The position numbers and the translations under genes were made by a program. From contig JACQGW010000138.1 of assembly GCA_016199325.1 (NCBI GenBank), forward strand, positions 1-10,590: a DNA stretch of 10,590 nt. The letters run 5' to 3'. Numbering within the stretch: the first letter of the stretch is position 1; every line of letters begins with the position of its first letter. This document shows, one piece after another, positions 1 to 6,438 of the stretch. The stretch is from Chloroflexota bacterium (GTDB taxonomy: Bacteria; Chloroflexota; Dehalococcoidia; JACQGW01). The notes beneath the pieces were generated by a model that was given only the letters and a program-made list of their open reading frames with translations, had not been told where the DNA came from and made no database searches.

Positions 1-38
1 GGCGTCTTGGCGGTTCGTTCTCTCTCGGCACCGCTCTA
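1..38 (-). repeat. Intergenic repeat element, copy D (partial at window edge)
   Basis: Read on the minus strand from 38 to 1, this starts with TAGAGCGGT, continues through a GAGAGAG-rich stretch, and reaches GAACCGCCAAGACGCC before the window ends. It aligns to copies A (383-430), B (515-564) and C (7694-7743). Unlike those copies, its TAG is not the stop codon of any gene I can support, because the region to its right is the upstream region of a plus-strand gene. Confidence 0.75.
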
Positions 39-127
39 GATCGCTGGCGACGGTCGTGGCGTATGCGACTCGCGCGTGGACAATCGTACGGGTGGCTCGA
101 GAGCCGCCCCTGGGAGAAGACGAAGCG

Positions 128-385
128 ATGGTGTGCAGCTTTTGCAGTGCGGTCCGCCCGCAGACCGCACGTTTGCTCGGGCGCTGGGTTTGCCCGTTGT
201 GCCTGCGGGACTTCTACCGCTTCTGGGACATCGCCGAGATTCAGACGGCGCGCGCTGAAACCGCCGCGACCGTCCGGTTCAGCTCGGGCGAGACCGAGGT
301 GTGGCCGCGGCAGGAGTGGCAGTCCCGTTTCGCCGCGATGGACCGCTACGAAACCGAGAACGCGACGCGAGTGCTGCGGATCTAG
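128..385 (+). CDS. Small CxxC-CxxC zinc-ribbon protein, hypothetical
   Basis: An 85-residue protein of unknown function. Residues C3-x2-C6 and C22-x2-C25 form two knuckles 15 residues apart, the layout of a treble-clef or zinc-ribbon metal site. The rest is short and polar, with no membrane segment, and has acidic and aromatic residues. I chose ATG 128 because it puts the first CxxC at the N terminus and has GGGAG about 11 bases upstream. The frame stays open back to GTG 56, which would add 24 unremarkable residues. The stop TAG (383-385) is also the first three bases of repeat copy A. The gene faces the dehydrogenase gene convergently. The role cannot be deduced; binding to nucleic acid or protein through the zinc site is the usual possibility for such proteins. 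Confidence 0.6.
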   Translation: MVCSFCSAVRPQTARLLGRWVCPLCLRDFYRFWDIAEIQTARAETAATVRFSSGETEVWPRQEWQSRFAAMDRYETENATRVLRI

Positions 386-430
386 CGCGGTCTGCAGGAA
401 TCCGAACCGCCAGGACGCCAGGAACGGGGT
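383..430 (+). repeat. Intergenic repeat element, copy A, starting at a stop codon
   Basis: Starts with TAGCGCGGT, where TAG is the stop codon of the zinc-ribbon gene, and continues to CCGAACCGCCAGGACGCCA (402-420) and GGAACGGGG. It matches copies B, C and D throughout, with a few more differences. It is in inverted orientation to copy B at 515-564: 405-420 and 526-541 are complementary at 15 of 16 positions. Confidence 0.8.
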
Positions 431-500
431 TTCTGGTTCTTGGTCTCTGGTTCGTGGCTTGCGTCCTGGTTCGTGACCTTGCCGGCGGCAACCAGAAACC
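429..500. repeat. Inner inverted repeat with TGGTTC direct repeats
   Basis: GGTTTCTGGTT (429-439) and AACCAGAAACC (490-500) are a perfect 11-bp inverted pair. Between and within them TGGTTC occurs at 435, 449 and 468, each followed by a T/G-rich tail. The pair lies inside the larger inverted repeat made by copies A and B. It could act as a bidirectional terminator for the two convergent genes, although there is no T-run typical of an intrinsic terminator. Confidence 0.65.
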
Positions 501-514
501 ATCAAACCCTTCGC

Positions 515-564
515 CTTGGCGATCTTGGCGTCTTGGCGGTTCGGCCTCTCTCGAAACTGCGCTA
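515..564 (-). repeat. Intergenic repeat element, copy B, starting at a stop codon
   Basis: On the minus strand this begins with TAGCGCAGTTTCGAG (TAG is the dehydrogenase stop codon, 564-562). It continues to GGCCGAACCGCC and three period-9 units of the type GCCAAGA. It differs from copy C (7694-7743) at only about four of the first 48 positions. Confidence 0.85.
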
Positions 565-1584
565 GGCCGGGAACGGCGTGGCGACGACGCGCGCCAGCGG
601 ATCCCCGTGGGTCAGCCGGACGAAGTTCTCGGTCAGGAGCTCCATCTGCTCTTCCAGCACCCAGCGCAGGGCGCCGCCCCGGTGCGGCGTCAGGATGACG
701 TTGGGCAGCCGGCGGAGGGGACTGTCCATCGGCAGGGGCTCCAGCACGAACGCGTCCAGGCCGGCGCCCGCGATCCGGCCCGCCTGGAGGGCCCGGATGA
801 GCGCCGCCTCGTCCACCACGGCGCCACGGGCGGTGTTGATCAGGTAGGCGGTCCGCTTCATCAAGTCGATCTCCCGCTCGCCGATGAGCCCCTCCGTTGC
901 CGGCGTCTGCGGCACGTGCAGACTGACCACGTCGGACATCTGGAGCAGATCGTCGAGCGTCGCCCAGTGGACGCCGATCTCGGCCTCAAAGGCCGTCGGC
1001 AGTCGGCGGCGCTGCCAGTACACGACGCCCATCTCGTGCGCACGAGCCCGGCGGGCGACCTCGTAGCCGATTTCGCCGAGCCCGACGATGCCGATGGTCT
1101 TGCCGGCGAGCAGCATCTGCGGCCCCAGACCGACCCAGTTGCCCGCGACCCAGGTCTCGACCGTTCGCCTGGGCTGCATCCCGGTGGGATTGGCGCCGTC
1201 CAGCAGCGCCTGCTGGATGGCCGGGAACTGCTTGGCAAACGCCATCAGCAGCAGGATCGTGTGCTCGGCCACCGCGATGCCGCTGAGCAGCGGCGCCGTC
1301 GCGACAGCCACCCCGCGCCGGCCGGCCGCCGCCAGATCGACGTCCGTGAGCAGGCGGCCCCACTTCTGAATGAGCCGCAGGCGCGGCGCCGCCGCCAGCA
1401 GCGCCTCGTCGGCGGGCGCCCAGCGGACGGCCAGCGCATCGGCGTTCGCCACCAGGTCGAGCAGCTCGGCTCGCTCGTCGGTCCCGGGCGCGGCCATCGT
1501 CACGGTTGGAGGAAGTGCAGCGCGAACCTGCCAGAGCCAGTGTCCCTCCGGCAGCGGGTCGGCCAGGACCACGTGAAGAGCCAT
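562..1584 (-). CDS. D-isomer-specific 2-hydroxyacid dehydrogenase, NAD(P)-dependent
   Basis: A 340-residue cytoplasmic oxidoreductase expected to interconvert a 2-oxo acid and a D-2-hydroxy acid. The Rossmann motif GLGEIG is at residues 168-173. The catalytic triad is in the usual places: R253 in NTARGAVVDE, E282 in LEP, and H301 in TPHRGG. The length is typical for the D-lactate/phosphoglycerate/glyoxylate dehydrogenase superfamily, and there is no C-terminal ACT domain, so it is not a classical long SerA. The strand after the Rossmann motif ends in YWQRRR rather than an acidic residue, which hints at NADP preference (inference). I chose ATG 1584 because GGAG sits 6 bases upstream. An in-frame ATG at 1605 would add 7 residues without a clear ribosome site. 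The substrate cannot be named from sequence alone. Confidence 0.9.
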   Translation of the reverse strand: MALHVVLADPLPEGHWLWQVRAALPPTVTMAAPGTDERAELLDLVANADALAVRWAPADEALLAAAPRLRLIQKWGRLLTDVDLAAAGRRGVAVATAPLLSGIAVAEHTILLLMAFAKQFPAIQQALLDGANPTGMQPRRTVETWVAGNWVGLGPQMLLAGKTIGIVGLGEIGYEVARRARAHEMGVVYWQRRRLPTAFEAEIGVHWATLDDLLQMSDVVSLHVPQTPATEGLIGEREIDLMKRTAYLINTARGAVVDEAALIRALQAGRIAGAGLDAFVLEPLPMDSPLRRLPNVILTPHRGGALRWVLEEQMELLTENFVRLTHGDPLARVVATPFPA

Positions 1585-1685
1585 GCGCGTCTCCTTTCGG
1601 ATCATGAGTTCATCGGATAATGAGTTCGTAGGCCGTCTGCCAGACCATTTTGGAAACCTTCACAAACCGCAGGCTACCGCTGCAA

Positions 1686-1768
1686 AGTCGGCCTACGCCG
1701 ACTGCGCCGCCTGAATCAGCCCACGAAGGTGGGCTTCACAATGGTAGCCGGCGACTTCCAGTCGCCGG
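1686..1768. repeat. Cluster of three hairpins in the 1606-1829 gap
   Basis: Three perfect stem-loops follow one another. The first is AGTCGGC, loop CTAC, GCCGACT (1686-1703). The second is AGCCCAC, loop GAAG, GTGGGCT (1718-1735). The third is CCGGCGACT, loop TCC, AGTCGCCGG (1748-1768). They lie upstream of the dehydrogenase gene and downstream of the helical-repeat gene, both on the minus strand. No T-run follows on either strand. I see no gene in the rest of this 224-bp gap. The structure resembles REP-type intergenic palindromes. Confidence 0.75.
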
Positions 1769-1829
1769 GGGTGGAGAACGCATAAGCCCTATCTGGATAC
1801 ACGGGGCTGGGCTGCCGGTCGGACGCGCC

Positions 1830-2288
1830 TTAATCCTCGGGCGCGGGCGGCTCCTTGCGCTCAGGCGCCAGGCGCTGAGCCAGATCTGCCAGAAACCGCG
1901 CCAGCGTCGAGCGGATCTCGAGCGTCGCCGGGCTCTTGAGGGCGCGTTCGACCGCTTCGCCCAGGTCCTCCATCACGACCGACACGCGCTCTTGCATGGC
2001 CTTCCCCTGTGGCCCCGACAGCGCATCGTCGAGTCGCTTGCTCAGATCCTCCAGGTTCCGCTCGAGCCCGGTCCGGATCTCCTGGGCACGCGGCCCCTCC
2101 AGCGCCCGTTCGAGGTCGTCGGCGCGCTCGCGCATCCAACGCTTTGCCGATTGCGCTTCGGGTCCGGTCATCGCCGCCTCGATGCGGTCGCGGATCTCTG
2201 CCAGCGACTCCTCCAGCGTCTTGCGCGGCGACTCCTCCGGCTCAGCCGTGGGCACATCTCCATTCGGGTTGATAGGTTGATCGCTCAT
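1830..2288 (-). CDS. All-helical repeat protein, hypothetical
   Basis: A 152-residue, highly charged, soluble protein that I do not recognise. After a disordered, acidic N terminus (residues 1-22) it is built of helical repeats. A hydrophobic helix turn ending in GP or SP recurs at residues 42, 65, 92 and 119 (IEAAMTGP, LERALEGP, LDDALSGP, VERALKSP), each followed by an R/E-rich helix ending in DL or EDL. The spacing is 23, 27 and 27 residues. The C terminus is K/E/P-rich. There is no signal peptide, membrane segment or cysteine. The ATG has AAGGTGG 9 bases upstream (2298-2304). The gene is divergent from the helicase-associated protein across 210 bp. A scaffold or coiled-coil-like binding role is possible, but nothing in the sequence shows one. 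Confidence 0.8.
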   Translation of the reverse strand: MSDQPINPNGDVPTAEPEESPRKTLEESLAEIRDRIEAAMTGPEAQSAKRWMRERADDLERALEGPRAQEIRTGLERNLEDLSKRLDDALSGPQGKAMQERVSVVMEDLGEAVERALKSPATLEIRSTLARFLADLAQRLAPERKEPPAPED

Positions 2289-2430
2289 CGATGCTCACCA
2301 CCTTCTAACGATTCCAACTGCAAGTGTACACCACCCGCGCCGCGCCCGCATCAGGCAAAGGCCGCGGTTCGGCGGGCCAAAGGTCGGAGCTTGCCGATGC
2401 ACTTCGGTCGGAACACCGGGCGAATTGCCG

Positions 2431-2460
2431 TTGACTGCGCCGGACTCCCTCTGATAGACT
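2431..2460 (+). promoter_or_regulatory. Sigma70-type promoter for the helicase-associated-domain gene
   Basis: TTGACT (2431-2436, five of six matches to TTGACA) is followed after 18 bases by TAGACT (2455-2460, four of six matches to TATAAT). The predicted transcript start is near 2467, about 30 bases before the GTG at 2499. This supports that start over the much longer open frame reaching back to 1650. Confidence 0.55.
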
Positions 2461-2498
2461 GCCCGGTACACTGTGGACTGACCGGGACGAGTCAACTG

Positions 2499-4619
2499 GT
2501 GAACACCCTGACGCTCTACCTCATGCACGCGCCGGCCGAGCGCCTGCACGAGGTGCTCGAGTTCTGGGGGCTCTGTGGCCTTGCCGAACACAGCCGCCCC
2601 TTCAGCGATGGCTTGCTCCGGGAGATGCTGCATCGCTGGACCATCGGCACCGTCCTGGAGCGACTCGATCCCCGCCAGCGTGCGATCCTGTGGAAGCTGC
2701 TCGACCAGCGGCAGCACGCCCTGTTGGCCGACGTGCTGGCGGACACCCTGGGACTCTCGGAACCGCAGCTTGCCGAGAGCCTGGCCGACCTCGTGCGCGG
2801 CGCCGTCGTCCTCGTCGAGGAGCCGGCCGCAGCCGTGAGCCGGCGCTTCGCCTTCGGTCAGGGCGCCCCGCCGATGCAGCGGATGATCCACATTCCGATC
2901 GAAACAGTCCAGGCGTTTCGGGCGGAGCGGCTCGTCCTGCAGAGCCCCGACGCCGCCGGCGTGACGCTGGCGGGGCTGCTGGATCGTCTGCCCGCCGTCG
3001 AGATCCAGCCCCTCGCCACGCGCTGGGGCATCCCCCATGCGACCACCTACTCCCGACGGGAGCTCGCCAGCGAGCTCGACGATCTGCTGCGCGATGAGTC
3101 GGCGGTCGAGCGGCGCGTGCGTGAGGGTCTCGCAGACGGGATCGACCTCTTCGACTGGATCCGGACGCAGGGAGGGGTTGGCTCGGCTAGGGCTGCGCGG
3201 ATGGCCTTCAGCCCGTCCGCCGTCCGGCGGGAGATCGACCGGCTGAGCGACTATCTGCTCGTCCAGATCGGCTACCGATCCGGCGAACGGGTGCTGATCA
3301 TTCCAGAGGGGATCGGCGCCGGCGGCCGTCGGCCGCGCCCGGAGCCGCCGACCCTTCAAGAGGTGTCCCCCCCGCAGAGAGTCCTGGACCATGGCCCGTT
3401 GCTCGCGTGGGACATGCTGCTGGTTGCGGCGCAGGTGCTTCGCTCACCGGCCGAGATCCGAACCACGGACGGCGGTCTGCACAAGCGATCTGCCGAGCGA
3501 TTGACGCGCGTCCTCCACGTGCCCGACGATCCGGCGCACGGCAGCCGGTTCAGCCTGCTGCTCACCCTGGCGCTGGACCTCGGCCTGATCGAGCAGCACA
3601 GCAACCGGCTCAGACACGGTCCGACGCTGTTCGACTGGGGCAAGCGGGGCTTGCCGGCGCTCGCCCACGCGGTGGTGCAGAGCTGGCTCGCCACGCTCGC
3701 ACGCGCCGAGCCGACGCAGTACGACGCCTGGCTCTGGGGCGTCGACCGGCCGGCGATGCGGCGCCGGCTCCTCGACCGGCTCGGTGCATGGTGCCGGCCG
3801 GGCCAGTGGTACACGCTCGACTCGCTCATCGACCGGATCCGGGCGGTCGACCCCTTTATTGTGCGGACGCGGCAGGATATCCTGCGGCGTGAGGGGCCAA
3901 GCGGCCTGGAGTCGGTTCTGTCGAACTGGGACGTCGTCGATGGACGCCTCATTCAGAGCTTGCTCTACGCGGCGCTCGTCTGGCTCGGCGTTGTCGCCGT
4001 TGGCCAGGCCGACGATGGGACGACGGCGATCCAGGTGACGCCCTTCGGCAGCCGGCTCCTCGGCCCCGCCGATGCCGAGGAGCTGCGGGAGCGGGACGGA
4101 CGCCCCCTGGTCGTCCAGCCCAATTTCGAGGTCCTGCTCCTCGCCCCGAGCGCCGAGGCCATCTGCAAGCTCGGCGCCTTTGCCGACCTCGTCCGAACCG
4201 ATCGGGTCTCCTCGTACACCATCACGCGCGAGTCCGTCCTGGCCGGCGTCGAGCTGGGCCTGATCGCCGACGAGATGATCGCCTTCCTGCAAAACGGCAG
4301 CCAGAAGCCACTCCCGCAGAACGTCGCGTACTCCATTGCCGACTGGGCTCGCCAGCACAAGCCGCTGCGCTTCAGCCGGGCCCTCATCGTCGAAGTCGAC
4401 GACCCGGCCGTGCTCGACGACCTCGCGCGCGCGCGGGGCGCCGCCAGTCCCATTGCCCGCCGTCTGGGGCCGCAGGCGGCAGTGCTGGCGGAGGGGGTCA
4501 GTCTGCGGAGCCTGGCGGCCGATCTGCGCAGGCGCGGCTACTCGCCGCGCCTGCCCGATGAAGATGCCGCCCCGAAGCCGGTATCTGGTCGGTCACCGCG
4601 GCAGGGTGCCGTTCGTTAG
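2499..4619 (+). CDS. Helicase-associated C-terminal domain (PF13625-like) protein
   Basis: A 706-residue protein. Residues about 536-660 carry the recognisable module: LVVQPNFEVLLLAP, then YTITRESVLAGVELGL, then EMIAFLQ, KPLPQNVAYSIADWA and a closing basic stretch. This matches what I know of the 'helicase conserved C-terminal / XPB-Ssl2 N-terminal-like' family found in Actinobacteria and Chloroflexota. No Walker A (GxGKT/S) or DEAD/DEAH motif is visible, so it is not a motor by itself. The N-terminal two thirds look like winged-helix-rich, leucine-rich helical segments (for example residues 40-110 and 200-260). GTG 2499 is chosen because GGACGA sits 8 bases upstream and a promoter precedes it; ATG 2523 is an alternative. 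The open frame back to 1650 runs through the neighbouring gene and is not credible. Likely roles are DNA binding or partnership with an XPB-type helicase, which is not in this window. Confidence 0.8.
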   Translation: MNTLTLYLMHAPAERLHEVLEFWGLCGLAEHSRPFSDGLLREMLHRWTIGTVLERLDPRQRAILWKLLDQRQHALLADVLADTLGLSEPQLAESLADLVRGAVVLVEEPAAAVSRRFAFGQGAPPMQRMIHIPIETVQAFRAERLVLQSPDAAGVTLAGLLDRLPAVEIQPLATRWGIPHATTYSRRELASELDDLLRDESAVERRVREGLADGIDLFDWIRTQGGVGSARAARMAFSPSAVRREIDRLSDYLLVQIGYRSGERVLIIPEGIGAGGRRPRPEPPTLQEVSPPQRVLDHGPLLAWDMLLVAAQVLRSPAEIRTTDGGLHKRSAERLTRVLHVPDDPAHGSRFSLLLTLALDLGLIEQHSNRLRHGPTLFDWGKRGLPALAHAVVQSWLATLARAEPTQYDAWLWGVDRPAMRRRLLDRLGAWCRPGQWYTLDSLIDRIRAVDPFIVRTRQDILRREGPSGLESVLSNWDVVDGRLIQSLLYAALVWLGVVAVGQADDGTTAIQVTPFGSRLLGPADAEELRERDGRPLVVQPNFEVLLLAPSAEAICKLGAFADLVRTDRVSSYTITRESVLAGVELGLIADEMIAFLQNGSQKPLPQNVAYSIADWARQHKPLRFSRALIVEVDDPAVLDDLARARGAASPIARRLGPQAAVLAEGVSLRSLAADLRRRGYSPRLPDEDAAPKPVSGRSPRQGAVR

Positions 4620-4650
4620 ATCACGCATTCAGCGCTCGGCGATCAGCACG

Positions 4651-4683
4651 GAACGAACCGCAGAGGCGCAGAGGACGCAGAGA
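4651..4683 (+). repeat. Short tandem repeat, CGCAGAGGA type
   Basis: GAACGAACCG leads into three consecutive units: CGCAGAGG (4659-4666), CGCAGAGGA (4667-4675) and CGCAGAGA (4676-4683). The block lies 31 bases after the helicase-associated gene's stop and before the GH18 gene. The lead-in GAACCGC and the 8-9 bp period parallel the GAACCGCCAAGACGCC of elements A to D, but the unit is different. Between this block and 4764 I see no convincing promoter. Confidence 0.7.
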
Positions 4684-4764
4684 CGTCGTGGAGAAGCGAC
4701 GACAAATAACACGGAATCCGGTTGAATAGCGATGAGCAGCAAGCGTCCACTCAGAGGGAGCTCG

Positions 4765-6438
4765 ATGGGTGCCCGTGCCTCGCGCCTGGTGCTTGTCGTG
4801 CTCCTGGTGGCGCTGGTCGGCCCGCCGGTGCCGGCGCTGGCGAGCGCGCTCGACTACCCGGTGCCGGGCGGCCACTTCTATACCCAGGCCAACGGCCTGC
4901 CGCAGGGCGCCAGCGGACGGGGCTACGCCATCGTCGACCAGGACGGCATCCCCTTCTGGAGCGAGTTCCGCCGGCTCGGCGGCGTCCAGGCGCTCGGCTA
5001 TCCGGCCTCCCATCGCTTCGTCTGGGACGGCTTCGTCGTCCAGGTCACCCAGCGCGTCGTCCTCCAGTGGCGGCCGGAGGTCGGCCGGGTGTTCTTCGTC
5101 AACGTGTTCGACCGGCTGGCCGAGCTCGGCAAGGACGCCTGGCTCGACGCCTACCGCGCGACACCGCCGCGATTCGATACGGCGCCCGACGCGAGCCTGA
5201 GCTGGGAGGCGATCACGCGCCGCCACTGGACCCTGCTCGACCAGAACCCGGCCATCGGCCGCCGCTACTGGGCGGATCCGGATCCGCTCCAGCATTTCGG
5301 CCTTCCGATGAGCACGAAGGACTACGGCAACGTGTTTGTCGTTCGGGCCCAGCGGGCTGTTCTCCAACAATGGAAGGTGGCGATGCCCTGGGCCCGGGCG
5401 GGCGAGGTGACCGTCGCCAACGGCGGCGACATCGCCAAGGAGGCGGGCATCCTGCCGCCGGCGGTGCTGGCGCCGCGGGATTCGACTCCTGTGTCGGTCG
5501 CCCCCGGCCGCCCATCCCGCCAGCGCTGGGGCTACTGGGTGGAGTACGATCCGGCGTCCACCCGATCGCTCGAAGCCAACGCCGGGGGGCTCGACGTCGT
5601 CGTTCCGGCGCTGTTCCAGCTCACCGGCCAGGGACAGATCGAGGGACGCGACCGGCCGGCTGTGGCCCGACTGGCCCGGGCCAGCGGCGCGCGCGTCGTG
5701 CCGATGATCCAGAACCGCGAGAAGGGCGCCGCGTTCCACCCGGCGCTCTCCGACCCGGCCGTCCGGAGCCGCGCCGTCGAGGCCATCGCCGGATTGGTCC
5801 GCTCTGCCGGCTATGAGGGCATCCACGTCGATTTCGAAGATCTGCTGGCCGAGGATCGGGCCGGCCTGAGCGCCTTCATGGCCGAGCTGGCCGGGCGCCT
5901 GCGCCCGGCCGGCAAGCTCGTCAGCATGGCGATCGGGGCACGGACGCGGGACGTGCCGATCGGTTGGGCGGCGCCGTACGACTACCGGGCGCTCGCCGCC
6001 AGTAACGACTACCTCGTCCTGATGGCCTACGGCTATCGAACGGCCGGCAGCGCGATGCCGGGCTCGACGGCGCCGCTGCCCTGGGTCAACGCCGCGCTCG
6101 CCCACGCGTTGGCGCAGATCCCCGCCGAGAAGCTCATCCTGGGCATCGCCTGGTACGGCTACGACTGGAACCTGACGGCCGGCGGCCGGGCACAGGTGCT
6201 GCGCTTTCCGGAGGTGCTGGACCTCTTGCAGCGTGTCGGCGCCGCCCGCCGGTACAGTGCAGCCGACGAGAGCGGCTTCTTCCAGTACCGGAGCGGCGGC
6301 GCCCTGCACGAGGTCTGGTTCGAGACCGCCGAGAGCTTCCGGGCGAAGCGAGCGCTCGCCGACCGTCACGGCCTTGCCGGCGTCGCCGGCTGGCGACTCG
6401 GCCACGAGGACCCCGCCATCTGGGAGGTGTTGCGCTAG
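4765..6438 (+). CDS. Secreted GH18-fold glycosidase, YaaH/SleL-like, with two N-terminal repeat modules
   Basis: A 557-residue protein (residues here are numbered from the alternative ATG 4732, which adds 11). Residues 12-40 are a signal peptide, with basic GARASR, a hydrophobic LVLVVLLVALVG core and cleavage near ALA-SA. Two related modules follow, about 47-130 and 176-225, sharing GxPxS, an aromatic/V/Q stretch and QRxVLQxW. The TIM-barrel starts near 266 (WGYWVEYD). Its active-site strand reads YEGIHVDFED, so D367 and E369 fit the final D-x-E of GH18, while the first two acidic positions are E362 and H365, as in divergent spore-cortex and YaaH enzymes. The closing strand is AGVAGWRLGHEDP. 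It probably cleaves peptidoglycan or another GlcNAc polymer outside the membrane. ATG 4765 is chosen for GAGGGAG (4754-4760). The stop overlaps the start of the next gene by one base. Confidence 0.87.
   Translation: MGARASRLVLVVLLVALVGPPVPALASALDYPVPGGHFYTQANGLPQGASGRGYAIVDQDGIPFWSEFRRLGGVQALGYPASHRFVWDGFVVQVTQRVVLQWRPEVGRVFFVNVFDRLAELGKDAWLDAYRATPPRFDTAPDASLSWEAITRRHWTLLDQNPAIGRRYWADPDPLQHFGLPMSTKDYGNVFVVRAQRAVLQQWKVAMPWARAGEVTVANGGDIAKEAGILPPAVLAPRDSTPVSVAPGRPSRQRWGYWVEYDPASTRSLEANAGGLDVVVPALFQLTGQGQIEGRDRPAVARLARASGARVVPMIQNREKGAAFHPALSDPAVRSRAVEAIAGLVRSAGYEGIHVDFEDLLAEDRAGLSAFMAELAGRLRPAGKLVSMAIGARTRDVPIGWAAPYDYRALAASNDYLVLMAYGYRTAGSAMPGSTAPLPWVNAALAHALAQIPAEKLILGIAWYGYDWNLTAGGRAQVLRFPEVLDLLQRVGAARRYSAADESGFFQYRSGGALHEVWFETAESFRAKRALADRHGLAGVAGWRLGHEDPAIWEVLR
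6422..6427 (+). promoter_or_regulatory. Ribosome binding site for the carboxypeptidase, inside the GH18 gene
   Basis: GGGAGG lies in the last codons of the GH18 gene, 10 bases before GTG 6438, whose first base is the last base of the GH18 stop (TAGTG). This supports translational coupling and the GTG start. Confidence 0.6.

Noticed and set aside
515..564. CRISPR array suggested by regularly spaced GCCAAGA units
   Set aside because: The units are 8-9 bp and contiguous with no unique spacers, and no cas genes are present.
301..1620. 439-codon plus-strand frame across the dehydrogenase
   Set aside because: It crosses the intergenic repeat and lies antisense to a dehydrogenase with all catalytic residues intact.
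1604..1626. ATGAGTTC direct repeat upstream of the dehydrogenase (1604 and 1619)
   Set aside because: It is only 8 bp, occurs twice, and has no symmetry or link to a promoter; it could be chance.
1650..2498. Long N-terminal extension of the helicase-associated gene back to position 1650
   Set aside because: It runs antisense through the helical-repeat gene and a hairpin cluster, has low-complexity R/P-rich composition, and a promoter plus ribosome site point to GTG 2499.
2295..4358. Minus-strand frames of 365 and 304 codons opposite the helicase-associated gene
   Set aside because: They have no recognisable domains and low-complexity composition; they are shadows of the plus-strand gene.
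4621..6405. 594-codon minus-strand open frame opposite the GH18 gene
   Set aside because: It is an antisense shadow typical of GC-rich genes: rich in R, A, G and D, with no domain, while the plus strand has a clear signal peptide and GH18 motifs.
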